In this document: in pieces, positions 10,592 to 18,813 of the stretch
Layout: each line of letters begins with the position of its first letter
Numbering within the stretch: position 1 is the stretch's first letter
Source: JBFWQM01 sp050249455
Lineage (GTDB): Bacteria; Pseudomonadota; Alphaproteobacteria; MPNO01; VGEU01
DNA length: 28,951 bases
Reading direction: 5' to 3'
Assembly: GCA_050249455.1 (NCBI GenBank)
Contig: JBFWQM010000038.1
Coordinates: 1-28,951, forward strand
Made by a program: the position numbers and the translations under genes
Notes under the pieces: generated by a model
The model's database searches: none
What the model saw: only the letters and a program-made list of their open reading frames with translations
What the model was told of the DNA's origin: nothing

Positions 10592-11917
10592 TCAGTTGTA
10601 TTTCGGGTTGTACAGCGCCAGCGCCCGCAGGAAGTCCACCGCGCGCATGAGCTGGTAGTCCTGCGGCTGCTGCGGCGCGGCATCCCCGGCCGCACCCGTC
10701 GTCGGGGCCGGGGCGGGCGCCGGGGCCGGCGTCGCCTCCGGCGTGTCGGCGTCGTCCGGGTCGTTCGGGTTGTGCAAGGCGCCGCGCAGGTCGCGCTCGC
10801 GCCGCCGCCCCGCCTCGGTCACCGCCTCCAGCCGCGCCTGCTCGACCGCGACGTCGGGATCGATGCCCTTCGCCTGGATCGACCGGCCCGACGGGGTGAA
10901 GTACTGCGCCGTGGTCAGCCGGATGGCGCCATGCTGGCCCAGCGGGATGATGGTCTGGACCGAGCCCTTGCCGAACGACCGGGTGCCCATGACGATCGCG
11001 CGCCGGTGGTCCTGCAGGGCGCCGGCGACGATCTCGGACGCCGAGGCGGAGCCGCCGTTGATCAGCACCACGGTGGGGATCTTTTCCGCCACGTCGCCGC
11101 CCTTGGCGTTGAAGCGCTGCGCGTCCTCCGGCTTGCGCGAGCGGGTGGAAACGATCTCCCCCTTGTCGAGGAACATGTCCGACACCTTGACCGCCTGGTC
11201 GAGCAGGCCGCCGGGGTTGTTGCGTAGGTCGAGCACGAGGCCCTTCAGCTTGCCCTCGCCGGCGTCGCGCTGCAGCTTCTTGAAGGCGTTCTCCAGCCCG
11301 TTGGAGGTCTGCTCGCTGAAGCTGGTGATGCGGATGTAGCCGACGTCGTTGCCCTCCAGCCGCGAGCGCACCGACTGGATCTTGATCACCGCGCGGGTCA
11401 GGGTCACGTCGAACGGCTCGCGGTCCTTGCGCCGGATGGTCAGCAGGATGTCGCTGTTGACCCGGCCGCGCATCTTCTCGACCGCCTCCGACAGGGTCAT
11501 GCCCTGCACGGCGTCCTTGTCGATGTGGGTGATCAGGTCGCCCGACTGCAGGCCGGCGCGGTACGCCGGCGTGTCGTCGATCGGGGAGACGACCTTGACG
11601 TAGCCGTTCTCCATCGTGACCTCGATGCCGAGCCCGCCGAACTCGCCGCGGGTCTGCACCTGCATGTCCTTGTAGTTCTTGGGGTTCAGGTAGCTGGAAT
11701 GCGGATCGAGCGAGCTCAGCATGCCGTTGATGGCGGACTCGATCAGCTTCTCGTCCGACACCGAATCGACATAGTCGGCACGCACCCGCTCGAATACGTC
11801 GCCGAACAGGTTGAGCTGGCGGTAGGTTTCCGAGGAGTTCGACTGCGCCGCGACGGGCAGGGTGGACATCAGAAGGGCGACCGCCGCAGCGGTCGTCACA
11901 GACACCGTTCGCATCAT
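10592..11917 (-). CDS. ctpA: Carboxyl-terminal processing protease, S41 family, periplasmic
   Basis: A 441-residue secreted serine protease. Residues 1-24 form a signal peptide (cleavage near VAA-QS). A PDZ domain covers about 92-165 (GEFGGLGIEV, AYRAGLQSGDLITHID), and the S41 catalytic domain follows with LRNNPGGLLDQAV and GGSASASEIVAGAL. The Ser292/Lys317/Gln321 spacing (25 and 4) matches the triad of CtpB and Prc. The C-terminus has a Pro/Ala-rich stretch (about 390-415) before a short helix. The start is ATG at 11917 or the adjacent ATG at 11914; both overlap the stop of the EnvC-like gene. Physical pairing with an EnvC-like protein suggests control of peptidoglycan hydrolysis (inference). 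Confidence 0.95.
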   Translation of the reverse strand: MMRTVSVTTAAAVALLMSTLPVAAQSNSSETYRQLNLFGDVFERVRADYVDSVSDEKLIESAINGMLSSLDPHSSYLNPKNYKDMQVQTRGEFGGLGIEVTMENGYVKVVSPIDDTPAYRAGLQSGDLITHIDKDAVQGMTLSEAVEKMRGRVNSDILLTIRRKDREPFDVTLTRAVIKIQSVRSRLEGNDVGYIRITSFSEQTSNGLENAFKKLQRDAGEGKLKGLVLDLRNNPGGLLDQAVKVSDMFLDKGEIVSTRSRKPEDAQRFNAKGGDVAEKIPTVVLINGGSASASEIVAGALQDHRRAIVMGTRSFGKGSVQTIIPLGQHGAIRLTTAQYFTPSGRSIQAKGIDPDVAVEQARLEAVTEAGRRRERDLRGALHNPNDPDDADTPEATPAPAPAPAPTTGAAGDAAPQQPQDYQLMRAVDFLRALALYNPKYN

Positions 11918-13200
11918 CCGCTTACCTTGCTAGTGCCTGCCGTCAGCCACGGCAGAGGGTTGATCGGTCGACCGTTGAGCCGGAGCTCCAGGTAAAGGAC
12001 CGGGCGGTCGTCGGTCTCGGCGCTCATCGCGCCGACCGGCTCTCCCGCCAGCACTCGGCTGCCGACCGCACTGTCGATACGGGAAAAGCCTGATAGCAAC
12101 GTATGATATCCGTCGCCGTGCTGGATGATCAAGAGTCGCCCGAAGCCGCGGAACGCGCCGGCGAACACGATTTCGCCAGCACGCGGCGCGATCACCTGCG
12201 CCTCGGGAACGGTTTCGATCGTGAGCCCGCGGGCCACCAAGCCTTCTGGGTCGACCTCGCCGAACCGCTGCACCACGCGGCCGTTCGCGGGCAGGCCGCT
12301 CTCCGACGGCGGCGGCAGCGCCGCGATCGCGGCGGGCGGCGATTCTTCCGCCGGGGCCTGCGACGGCGCGGCGGGCGGCTCGGCCGGCGCCTGGGCTGAA
12401 GGCGGCACCGCGGCGACCGTCTCCGGCGCGGCAGGCGCTGCCGGCTCGGGGGCCGGCTCGGGGGTCGGCTCGACCCGCGCGACGGCCGGCGGCGCGGCGA
12501 TCCGCGGCTCGGGCTCGGGCTCGCGCATCGGTTCGGCGCGCGCAAGGCCCAGCCGCTCCAAGAGCTCGCGCACGTCGCGCGCCTCGGCGGCCAGCGCGGC
12601 GATGCGGGCGGCGCGGGCGCGGATGTCGGCATCGTCGCGCTGCAGGCCGTTCTTGACCGCCACCAGCGCGGCCAGCCGGTCACGCACGCCGACCAGGGTG
12701 GCGTTCTCCTCCACCAGCGCCGCGCGCTTGTCGCCGAGCTCCTTGCGCACGCGGGCGAGATCGGCCAGCGCGGTGCGCAGCGCCGCCGCGTCGTGCTCGA
12801 TCTGGCCCAGCGCGGCCTTCATCAGGATGGCGCCGCGCGCGGTTTCCGCCGGGCTGTGCGGCGTGGCGAGCAGTGCCGCCTCCGGGATGCGGGCGATGCG
12901 CAGCAGGCCGGCGACGGTGCGGTTGTGCTCCGCCTGCCGGGCGCGCAGCGCGTCGGCCTTCTTGACCTCGTCCACGCTCAGCGCGGCGATGCGCGCCTCC
13001 AGCGCGGCAACCGTGGTCTCGGAATCGCGGATGCGCGCGGCGAGGGCCACGGATTCCTGGCTCAGCCGCTCGATCTCGCTCAGCAGCGCCGCCGCGGCAT
13101 CGCCCTTGGCGGGCTGTTGCGCCGCTGCCGGCGCCGCCAGCAGGGCGGCGGCCAGCAGGACCGCGGCGGCGCGGCGGCGGTCAGGCGCCGGCGCGCGCAC
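11914..13200 (-). CDS. EnvC-like murein hydrolase activator with degenerate LytM domain
   Basis: A 428-residue periplasmic protein: signal peptide (1-27), long coiled coil (about 35-220), Ala/Pro/Glu linker (222-298) and a C-terminal LytM/M23 fold (305-419). The zinc ligands are largely absent: the region that normally carries HxGxD reads RFGEVD, and the usual terminal HxH is replaced by YLELR. Family members of this kind (EnvC, NlpD) do not cut peptidoglycan themselves but activate amidases at division. The start is GTG at 13200, giving a 20-base overlap with the end of gpmI; its TGA overlaps the start of ctpA. The tight linkage to a protease and a deacetylase suggests one envelope-maturation operon. 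Confidence 0.9.
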   Translation of the reverse strand: MRAPAPDRRRAAAVLLAAALLAAPAAAQQPAKGDAAAALLSEIERLSQESVALAARIRDSETTVAALEARIAALSVDEVKKADALRARQAEHNRTVAGLLRIARIPEAALLATPHSPAETARGAILMKAALGQIEHDAAALRTALADLARVRKELGDKRAALVEENATLVGVRDRLAALVAVKNGLQRDDADIRARAARIAALAAEARDVRELLERLGLARAEPMREPEPEPRIAAPPAVARVEPTPEPAPEPAAPAAPETVAAVPPSAQAPAEPPAAPSQAPAEESPPAAIAALPPPSESGLPANGRVVQRFGEVDPEGLVARGLTIETVPEAQVIAPRAGEIVFAGAFRGFGRLLIIQHGDGYHTLLSGFSRIDSAVGSRVLAGEPVGAMSAETDDRPVLYLELRLNGRPINPLPWLTAGTSKVSG

Positions 13201-14755
13201 GGCGGGCCGTCGCGACCGCAGCGGCGGGCAGCAGCGAATGGCCGGTCATCGCGGCGGGCTGCGGCAGGCCGAGCAGATCCAGGATGGTCGGGGCGACATC
13301 GGCGAGGCGGCCGTCGTGCAGCGCGTGCACGTCGGCCGGGCCGTTGAACAGGATGACCGGGACCGGGTTCAGGGTGTGCGCGGTGTGCGGCCCGCCGGTT
13401 TCCGGGTCCCGCATCATCTCGCTGTTGCCGTGGTCGGCGGTGACGACCAGCGCGCCCCCGGCCTGCTCCACCGCGGCGGCGAGCCGGCCGAGGCAGGCGT
13501 CGACGGTTTCGATCGCCTTGACCGCCGCCGCCAGGAAGCCGGTGTGGCCGACCATGTCGGGGTTGGCGTAGTTGACCAGGATGAAATCGTACTTGCCCGA
13601 CCGTACCGCCTCGACCAGGCGGTCGGTCACCTCGGCGGCCGACATCTCGGGCTGCAGGTCGTAGGTCGCGACCTTGGGCGAGGGGATCAGCAGCCGGTCC
13701 TCGCCGGGGAACGGGGTCTCGATGCCGCCGTTGAAGAAATACGTGACGTGCGGGTACTTCTCGGTCTCGGCGATGCGAAACTGCCGCAGGCCGGCGCCCG
13801 ACACGACCTCGCCCAGGATGTGGTCCAGCGCCACCGGGTGGAACAGGGCGTCGAGGAACGGGTTCAGCGCTTCCGAATACTCGACCATGCCGAGCGCGGT
13901 GGCGAGGCGGACGGTGCGCGGCCGCGCGAAGCCGTCGAACCCGGGGTCGAGCAGCGCGGCCAGGATCTCGCGCGCCCGATCAGCGCGGAAGTTGGCCATC
14001 AGGAGGCCGTCGCCGTCGCGCATGCCGTCATAGCCGCCGATCGCGCACGGCAGCACGAACTCGTCGTGCACGCCGGCGGCGTAGCTCGCCTCGATGCAGG
14101 CCTGCGGCGTCGCCGCGTGCTGGCCGGTCCCGTCGGTCAGGACGGCATGGGCCTTGGCGACCCGGTCCCAGCGCTTGTCGCGGTCCATCGCATAATAGCG
14201 GCCCGAGATTGTGCCGTAGCGCACCCGGGCGAGGCCCGACAGGCCGCGGTCGAACGCGGCGATGCACTCCGGCGCGCTCTGGGGCGGCATGTCGCGGCCG
14301 TCCAGGAAGCCGTGGACGATTACCTCGATCCCCTGGCGGTCCAGCATGCGCGCCAGCGCCGCCATGTGGTCCTGCATCGAATGGACGCCGCCGGGGGAAA
14401 GGAGGCCCATCAGGTGGCAGCGGCCGCCGGACGCCTTCAGCGCGGCGACGAAGCGGGCCAGCGCCGGGTTGGCGGCCAGGCTGCCGTCCTCGATGGCGGC
14501 GTCGATGCGGCGAATCTCCTGGTTGACGATTCGGCCCGCGCCGAGGTTCAAATGGCCGACCTCGGAATTGCCCATCTGGCCGGCAGGCAGGCCGACGTCG
14601 ATGCCGCATGTGGTCAGCAGGGCGTGCGGGCACGCCGCCATAAGCCGTTGAAAAACCGGGGCGCGCGCGGCGGCAACGGCGTTGTCGGCCGGGTCCTCGC
14701 GGTAGCCCCAGCCGTCAAGAACGCAGAGGACGACAGGTCGCCGGGACGGCTGCAT
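13181..14755 (-). CDS. gpmI: 2,3-bisphosphoglycerate-independent phosphoglycerate mutase
   Basis: Interconverts 3- and 2-phosphoglycerate in glycolysis and gluconeogenesis, using two manganese ions and a phosphoserine intermediate. The 524-residue product has the alkaline-phosphatase-superfamily layout: LDGWGY with Asp14, the catalytic Ser64 in MGNSEVGH, HGFLDGRD and GRYYAMDRDKRWDR in the transferase domain, and NYANPDMVGHTG and TADHGNSE for the metal site. The start is ATG at 14755 with GGAAG about 6 bases upstream. It leads the cluster with envC-like, ctpA, deacetylase and rppH. A perfect inverted repeat lies in its 70-base upstream gap. Confidence 0.97.
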   Translation of the reverse strand: MQPSRRPVVLCVLDGWGYREDPADNAVAAARAPVFQRLMAACPHALLTTCGIDVGLPAGQMGNSEVGHLNLGAGRIVNQEIRRIDAAIEDGSLAANPALARFVAALKASGGRCHLMGLLSPGGVHSMQDHMAALARMLDRQGIEVIVHGFLDGRDMPPQSAPECIAAFDRGLSGLARVRYGTISGRYYAMDRDKRWDRVAKAHAVLTDGTGQHAATPQACIEASYAAGVHDEFVLPCAIGGYDGMRDGDGLLMANFRADRAREILAALLDPGFDGFARPRTVRLATALGMVEYSEALNPFLDALFHPVALDHILGEVVSGAGLRQFRIAETEKYPHVTYFFNGGIETPFPGEDRLLIPSPKVATYDLQPEMSAAEVTDRLVEAVRSGKYDFILVNYANPDMVGHTGFLAAAVKAIETVDACLGRLAAAVEQAGGALVVTADHGNSEMMRDPETGGPHTAHTLNPVPVILFNGPADVHALHDGRLADVAPTILDLLGLPQPAAMTGHSLLPAAAVATARRARAGA

Positions 14756-14773
14756 CGCAACTTCCTTCGCGGA

Positions 14774-14794
14774 AATGCCGATGTATACGGCATT
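14774..14794 (-). promoter_or_regulatory. Inverted repeat upstream of gpmI, possible operator
   Basis: AATGCCG (14774-14780) and CGGCATT (14788-14794) form a perfect 7-bp dyad around ATGTATA, starting 19 bases before the gpmI ATG. On the minus strand the centre reads TATACAT, which could be a -10 box; no good -35 is seen. It could be an operator or a 5' leader hairpin. Confidence 0.35.
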
Positions 14795-14825
14795 CGTTAA
14801 TAATCCGGTAGCCTTGAGGCCGAAA

Positions 14826-15278
14826 TCAACCCCGGTGGTAGGGGTGGCCCGCCAGAATCGACCGGGCGCGGTAGAGCTGCTCGGCCAGCATGCCGCGCAC
14901 CAGGAGGTGCGGCCAGGTCATCGGCCCCAGCGACAGCACGAACGCCGCGTCGCGGACCAGCGCCTCGTCCAGCCCGTCCGCGCCGCCGATCGCGAAGGCG
15001 AGGTCGCCGACGCCGCCGTCCTCCCAGGCCCGCAGTCGCGCCGCCAGCCCTTCGCTCGACAGCATATGGCCTTTGGCGTCCAGCGCGACCAGGGTCGCCC
15101 CCTTGGGACAGGCCGCGCGCAACAGCTCGCTTTCGCGGCGGCGGCGGTCGGCCGGCGCAAGGGGGCGGCGCTCCTCGACCTCTTTCACGGCGACTTCGAT
15201 GCGCGCGCGGTAGTGCGCCAGCAGGTCCCGCTCGGGACCCGCCCGCATCCGGCCGACGGCGAGGAGGGTGAGGCGCAT
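14826..15278 (-). CDS. rlmH: 23S rRNA (pseudouridine1915-N3)-methyltransferase
   Basis: RlmH is a SPOUT-class methyltransferase that modifies pseudouridine 1915 in helix 69 of the large ribosomal subunit. The 150-residue protein shows the family's LALDAKGHMLSSE-type motif (here LVALDAKGHMLSSEGLA), the knot motif FAIGGADGLDEAL, and the C-terminal LSLGPMTWPHLLVRGMLAEQLYRA with the final GHPYHRG. It starts with ATG at 15278, 49 bases after the NadD-RsfS frame, with only a weak ribosome binding site. Its position after rsfS is the usual alphaproteobacterial one. Confidence 0.96.
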   Translation of the reverse strand: MRLTLLAVGRMRAGPERDLLAHYRARIEVAVKEVEERRPLAPADRRRRESELLRAACPKGATLVALDAKGHMLSSEGLAARLRAWEDGGVGDLAFAIGGADGLDEALVRDAAFVLSLGPMTWPHLLVRGMLAEQLYRARSILAGHPYHRG

Positions 15279-15327
15279 GGGTTGCCAGAGGTCGCCTTTG
15301 TGGAAGCGCCCTCTCCGGGTCCGGGTG

Positions 15328-16371
15328 TCAGCCCGAGGCGCTCGACCGGTCGTCCTCGGGGTGGCGGGCCTGCCACATCTTCTCGAGGTTGTAGAAGGCC
15401 CTGACCTCGGGCCGGAATAGGTGGACGACCACGTCGCCGGCGTCGATCAGCACCCAGTCGGCCTGCGGCAGGCCTTCGGGCCGGACGCCGGCCTTGCCGA
15501 GCTTCTTCACCTCGTCGGCGATCCGCTCGGCCATCGCGGCGACTTGGCGCGACGAGCGGCCGGTGGCGATCAGCATAAAGTCGGCGATCGAGGACTTGCC
15601 GCGCAGCGGGATGGCGACGATGTCCTCGGCCTTGTAGTCCTCCAGGATGTTGCGCAGGAAGGCGAGCAGCGCCTCGGGCGCCATCGGCTCCGGCTTCACC
15701 TTTGCCTTGCCTTTCTCGCGCCCGTTGCCGGCGATCGCCGCCGCGGCCCGCCGGTCCCCGGACAGGGCGCGGCGGGCGCGGATCTGGGTGGCGGAGCCGG
15801 GGTGGAGCTGGGTGTGGAAGAAGGTCCACGCCGGCGGCTTCTTCTCGACCAGCCGGCAGGCGTCGCGGCGCTTCAGCTTGAAGCGGGCGAAGGCATGCGC
15901 GGCCTGGCCGGCCAGCGCGTCGAAGCCGAAGGGCGCGCGGTCGAACACCGCGATCGGCATGGTGTTGAAGATCTTGGTCCAGCGGTGCCAGTGCGAGATC
16001 TGGACCAGGTTGTCGGCGCCCATGATCCAGACGAACTGGGTGCGCGGAAAGCACTGCCTCAGGAGGGGCAGCGTCTCGGCGGTATAGCGGGTGCCCAGCC
16101 GCTGCTCCAGGTCGGTGACGATGATGTTGGGGTGGCGGGCGAGCTCGCGCGCGCCCTCCAGCCGCTCCTCGAACGGTGCCATGCCTTCGACCGGCTTCAG
16201 CGGGTTCTGCGGCGAGACCAGCCACCAGACCTCGTCCAGGTGCAGCAGCTTCAGCGCCAGCAGGCTGATATGGCGGTGCCCGTCGTGCGCCGGGTTGAAC
16301 GAGCCGCCGAGGATGCCGACCTTGAGGCCGGGCGCGCCGAGACCGCGGCGGATGGATGCGCGGATGGTCAG
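15328..16371 (-). CDS. nadD-rsfS: Nicotinate-nucleotide adenylyltransferase fused in frame to ribosomal silencing factor RsfS
   Basis: One frame without a stop encodes two proteins that are normally separate. Residues 17-200 are NadD, which makes deamido-NAD from nicotinate mononucleotide and ATP: GGSFNPAHDGH (22-32) is the nucleotidyltransferase signature, with WWLVSPQNPLK, WIMGADNL (115-122) and SATQIRAR (193-200) following. Residues 201-229 are a basic, charged linker. Residues 230-347 are a full-length RsfS, which binds uL14 and blocks subunit joining (AEDIVAIPLRGKSSIADFMLIATGRS). Met230 (ATG at 15684) may also start a free RsfS, although its GGAG is only 3 bases away. No ATG, GTG or TTG exists near the expected NadD start; the CTG at 16371, overlapping the proA stop as CTGA, is the best candidate. 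The domains are certain; production of the fused protein is inferred. Confidence 0.8.
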   Translation of the reverse strand: MTIRASIRRGLGAPGLKVGILGGSFNPAHDGHRHISLLALKLLHLDEVWWLVSPQNPLKPVEGMAPFEERLEGARELARHPNIIVTDLEQRLGTRYTAETLPLLRQCFPRTQFVWIMGADNLVQISHWHRWTKIFNTMPIAVFDRAPFGFDALAGQAAHAFARFKLKRRDACRLVEKKPPAWTFFHTQLHPGSATQIRARRALSGDRRAAAAIAGNGREKGKAKVKPEPMAPEALLAFLRNILEDYKAEDIVAIPLRGKSSIADFMLIATGRSSRQVAAMAERIADEVKKLGKAGVRPEGLPQADWVLIDAGDVVVHLFRPEVRAFYNLEKMWQARHPEDDRSSASG

Positions 16372-17666
16372 GGCCGGACCTGCCCTGCGCCGCGCACGAC
16401 GTACTTGAACGTCGTGAGCTGCTCCACGCCGACCGGGCCGCGCGCATGCAGCCGCCCGGTGGAAATGCCGATCTCCGCCCCCATGCCGAACTCGCCGCCA
16501 TCGGCGAACTGGGTCGAGGCGTTGTGCAGGACGATCGCGGAATCGACCCGGTTCAGGAACCGTTCGGCCGCCGCCGCGTCGCCGGTGACGATCGCGTCGG
16601 TGTGGTGCGAGCCGTAGCGTCCGATGTGGGCGATCGCCGCATCGACGCCGGCCACCACGCGCACCGAGATGATGGCGTCGAGGTACTCGGTCGCCCAGTC
16701 GGCCTCGGTCGCCGCCGCCGCGGCTGGGAACAGCGCGCGGGTGCGCGCATCGCCGCGGATCTCGCAGCCGGCGGCGGCGAGGTCGGCGCACAGCGCCGGC
16801 ACCGCGCGGTCGGCGATCTTCTCGTCGACCAGGAGCGATTCCGTCGCGCCGCAGACGCCGGTGCGCCGCATCTTGGCGTTCATCACCACCTTGCGCGCCA
16901 TCTCCAGGTCGGCGGCGCCGTCGACATAGACGTGGCAGTTGCCCTCCAGGTGCGCGATCACCGGGATGCGGCTGTCGCGCTGCACGCGCTCGATCAGCGA
17001 CTTTCCGCCGCGCGGCACGATGATGTCGATCAGGTCGGCCATCGCCAGCATCTCGCCCACCGCGGCGCGGTCGCGCGTCGGCACGAGCTGGATGGCCGCC
17101 GTCGGCAGGTCCGCCGCGCGCAGGCCCGCCTGAAGGCAGCCCATGATCGCGGTCGAGGAATGGAAGCTCTCCGACCCGCCGCGCAGGATCGCGGCGTTGC
17201 CGGACTTTAGGCATAGGCCGCCGGCGTCCGCGGTGACGTTCGGGCGCGACTCGTAGATGATGCCGATGACGCCGAGCGGCACGCGCACGCGCCGGATGTC
17301 GAGGCCGTTGGGCCGCGTCCACTGCGCCATCACCGCGCCGACCGGATCGGGCAGGGCGGCGATCTCCTCCAGCCCGGCCGCCATCGCGGCGACGCGCTTG
17401 GCATCGAGCATCAGCCGGTCGAGCATGGCGCCCGTGGTGCCGTTGGCGCGCGCCGCGTCCATGTCGCGCGCGTTGGCGGCGAGGACGTCGTCCCGGCGGT
17501 CGCGGATCGCGGCGGCGGCGGCGGCAAGCGCGGCGTTCTTCGCGTCAGCCGGCGCGGCGGCGAGCGCGGGCAGCGCATCGCGCGCCTCGGCCGCGATCCG
17601 GCGCATCGTGGCCCGGATGTCGGCGGCGGCGGGCGGACGCGCCGCGATGGTGTCGAGTTCTGCCAC
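16368..17666 (-). CDS. proA: Gamma-glutamyl phosphate reductase
   Basis: Second enzyme of proline synthesis, reducing gamma-glutamyl phosphate with NADPH to glutamate semialdehyde. The 432-residue protein belongs to the aldehyde dehydrogenase fold; the catalytic Cys272 lies in RTGVCGATESLL, and GVIGIIYESRPNVTADAGGLCLKSGNA is the family signature. The C-terminal GRLHARGPVGVEQLTTFKYV is complete. The start is GTG at 17666, 7 bases after the proB stop, with CAGGGA just upstream. The downstream nadD overlaps its stop. Confidence 0.97.
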   Translation of the reverse strand: MAELDTIAARPPAAADIRATMRRIAAEARDALPALAAAPADAKNAALAAAAAAIRDRRDDVLAANARDMDAARANGTTGAMLDRLMLDAKRVAAMAAGLEEIAALPDPVGAVMAQWTRPNGLDIRRVRVPLGVIGIIYESRPNVTADAGGLCLKSGNAAILRGGSESFHSSTAIMGCLQAGLRAADLPTAAIQLVPTRDRAAVGEMLAMADLIDIIVPRGGKSLIERVQRDSRIPVIAHLEGNCHVYVDGAADLEMARKVVMNAKMRRTGVCGATESLLVDEKIADRAVPALCADLAAAGCEIRGDARTRALFPAAAAATEADWATEYLDAIISVRVVAGVDAAIAHIGRYGSHHTDAIVTGDAAAAERFLNRVDSAIVLHNASTQFADGGEFGMGAEIGISTGRLHARGPVGVEQLTTFKYVVRGAGQVRP

Positions 17667-17673
17667 GTCCCTG

Positions 17674-18813
17674 CTATCGTTCGTCCAGGGCCAGATCGTC
17701 CCTGTGGATCATTTCGTCCCGGCCACGGTAGCCCAGCCGGTCCTCGATTTCACGGCTTTTGTAGCCGACGATGCGGCGCGCATCGGCAGCCGCATAGGCG
17801 GTCAGGCCGACGCCCAGCCGCCGGCCGTCGGGGTCGAGCACGACCACCGCGTCGCCGCGCTGGAAGTCGCCTTCGACCGCAGTGACGCCCGCCGGCAGCA
17901 GGCTGCGGCCGTCGCGCAGCGCCTTCAGCGCGCCGGCGTCGATGGTGACCGAGCCGGCGGCTTTCATGGCGCCGGCGATCCAGCGCTTGCGCGCCGCGCG
18001 CGGCTCCGCCGGCGGCAGGAACCAGGTCGCCCGGCCGCCGCCGTCGATGGCGGCCAGCGCATGCGGCTCGCGCCCCAGCGCGATCACCATGCGGCAGCCG
18101 GCGCCCATCGCCACCTTGGCCGCGTCGAGCTTGGTGACCATGCCGCCGGAGCTGTAGCCGGGCGGCGCCTTGCCGGCCATCGCCTCGATCTCGGGCGTGA
18201 TCTCCTCGACCACGGGGATGAAGCGGGCGTCCGGATTGTTGCGGGGATCGCCCTCGTAGAGGCCGTCGATGTCGGACAGCAGGACCAGCGTGTCGGCGCT
18301 GGTCATCTGCGCCACGCGCGCGGCCAGCCGGTCGTTGTCGCCGAAGCGGATCTCGTCGGTCGCCACGGTGTCGTTCTCGTTGATGACCGGCACCGCGCCC
18401 AGCTTCAGCAGCGTCTCCAGCGTGCTGCGGGCGTTCAGGTGGCGCCGCCGCGCCTCGGTGTCGGCGAGCGTCAGCAGGATCTGCGCCACGGTGATGCCGT
18501 GGCGCGCCAGCGTCTCCTGGTAGGCGTGGGCGAGGCGGATCTGGCCCGTCGCGGCGGCGGCCTGCTTCTCTTCCAGCCGCAAGGCGCGGCGCGGCAGGCC
18601 GAGGTGGAGCCGTCCCGCCGCGATGGCGCCGGACGACACCAGGATCACTTCGACGCCGCGGCCGCGCAGCGCCGCGACGTCCTCGCCCAGCGCCTCCAGC
18701 CAGTCGCGGCGCAGCGCGCCGGTGCCGCCGTCCACCAGCAGCGCCGAGCCGATCTTGACCACCAGCCGCCGAGCGTCGGCGACCCTCGCCGGCGCGGTCA
18801 TGGCCGCGGTCAT
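17674..18813 (-). CDS. proB: Glutamate 5-kinase
   Basis: First and feedback-controlled enzyme of proline synthesis. The 379-residue protein has an amino acid kinase domain (VVKIGSALLV near residue 18, VSSGAIAAG, INENDTVATDEIRFGDND, LLSDIDGLYEGDPR, SSGGMVTKLDAAK) and a C-terminal PUA domain from about residue 285 (SVTIDAGALKALRDGRSLLPAGV). The first ATG (18813) overlaps the obgE stop as ATGA and is preferred; an ATG at 18801 would shorten it by four residues. Together with proA this makes the proline branch of the obgE operon. Confidence 0.97.
   Translation of the reverse strand: MTAAMTAPARVADARRLVVKIGSALLVDGGTGALRRDWLEALGEDVAALRGRGVEVILVSSGAIAAGRLHLGLPRRALRLEEKQAAAATGQIRLAHAYQETLARHGITVAQILLTLADTEARRRHLNARSTLETLLKLGAVPVINENDTVATDEIRFGDNDRLAARVAQMTSADTLVLLSDIDGLYEGDPRNNPDARFIPVVEEITPEIEAMAGKAPPGYSSGGMVTKLDAAKVAMGAGCRMVIALGREPHALAAIDGGGRATWFLPPAEPRAARKRWIAGAMKAAGSVTIDAGALKALRDGRSLLPAGVTAVEGDFQRGDAVVVLDPDGRRLGVGLTAYAAADARRIVGYKSREIEDRLGYRGRDEMIHRDDLALDER

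Noticed and set aside
11914..13200. EnvC-like protein as an active M23 endopeptidase
   Set aside because: The zinc-ligand motifs HxGxD and HxH are not present; an activator role fits better.
12125..14800. 891-codon plus-strand frame opposite envC-like and gpmI
   Set aside because: Antisense shadow; no recognisable domain, and both opposite-strand genes have intact motifs.
16372..17322. Upstream extension of the NadD-RsfS frame into proA
   Set aside because: The frame is open but runs inside proA out of phase and has no family similarity; the overlap is due to GC-rich third positions.
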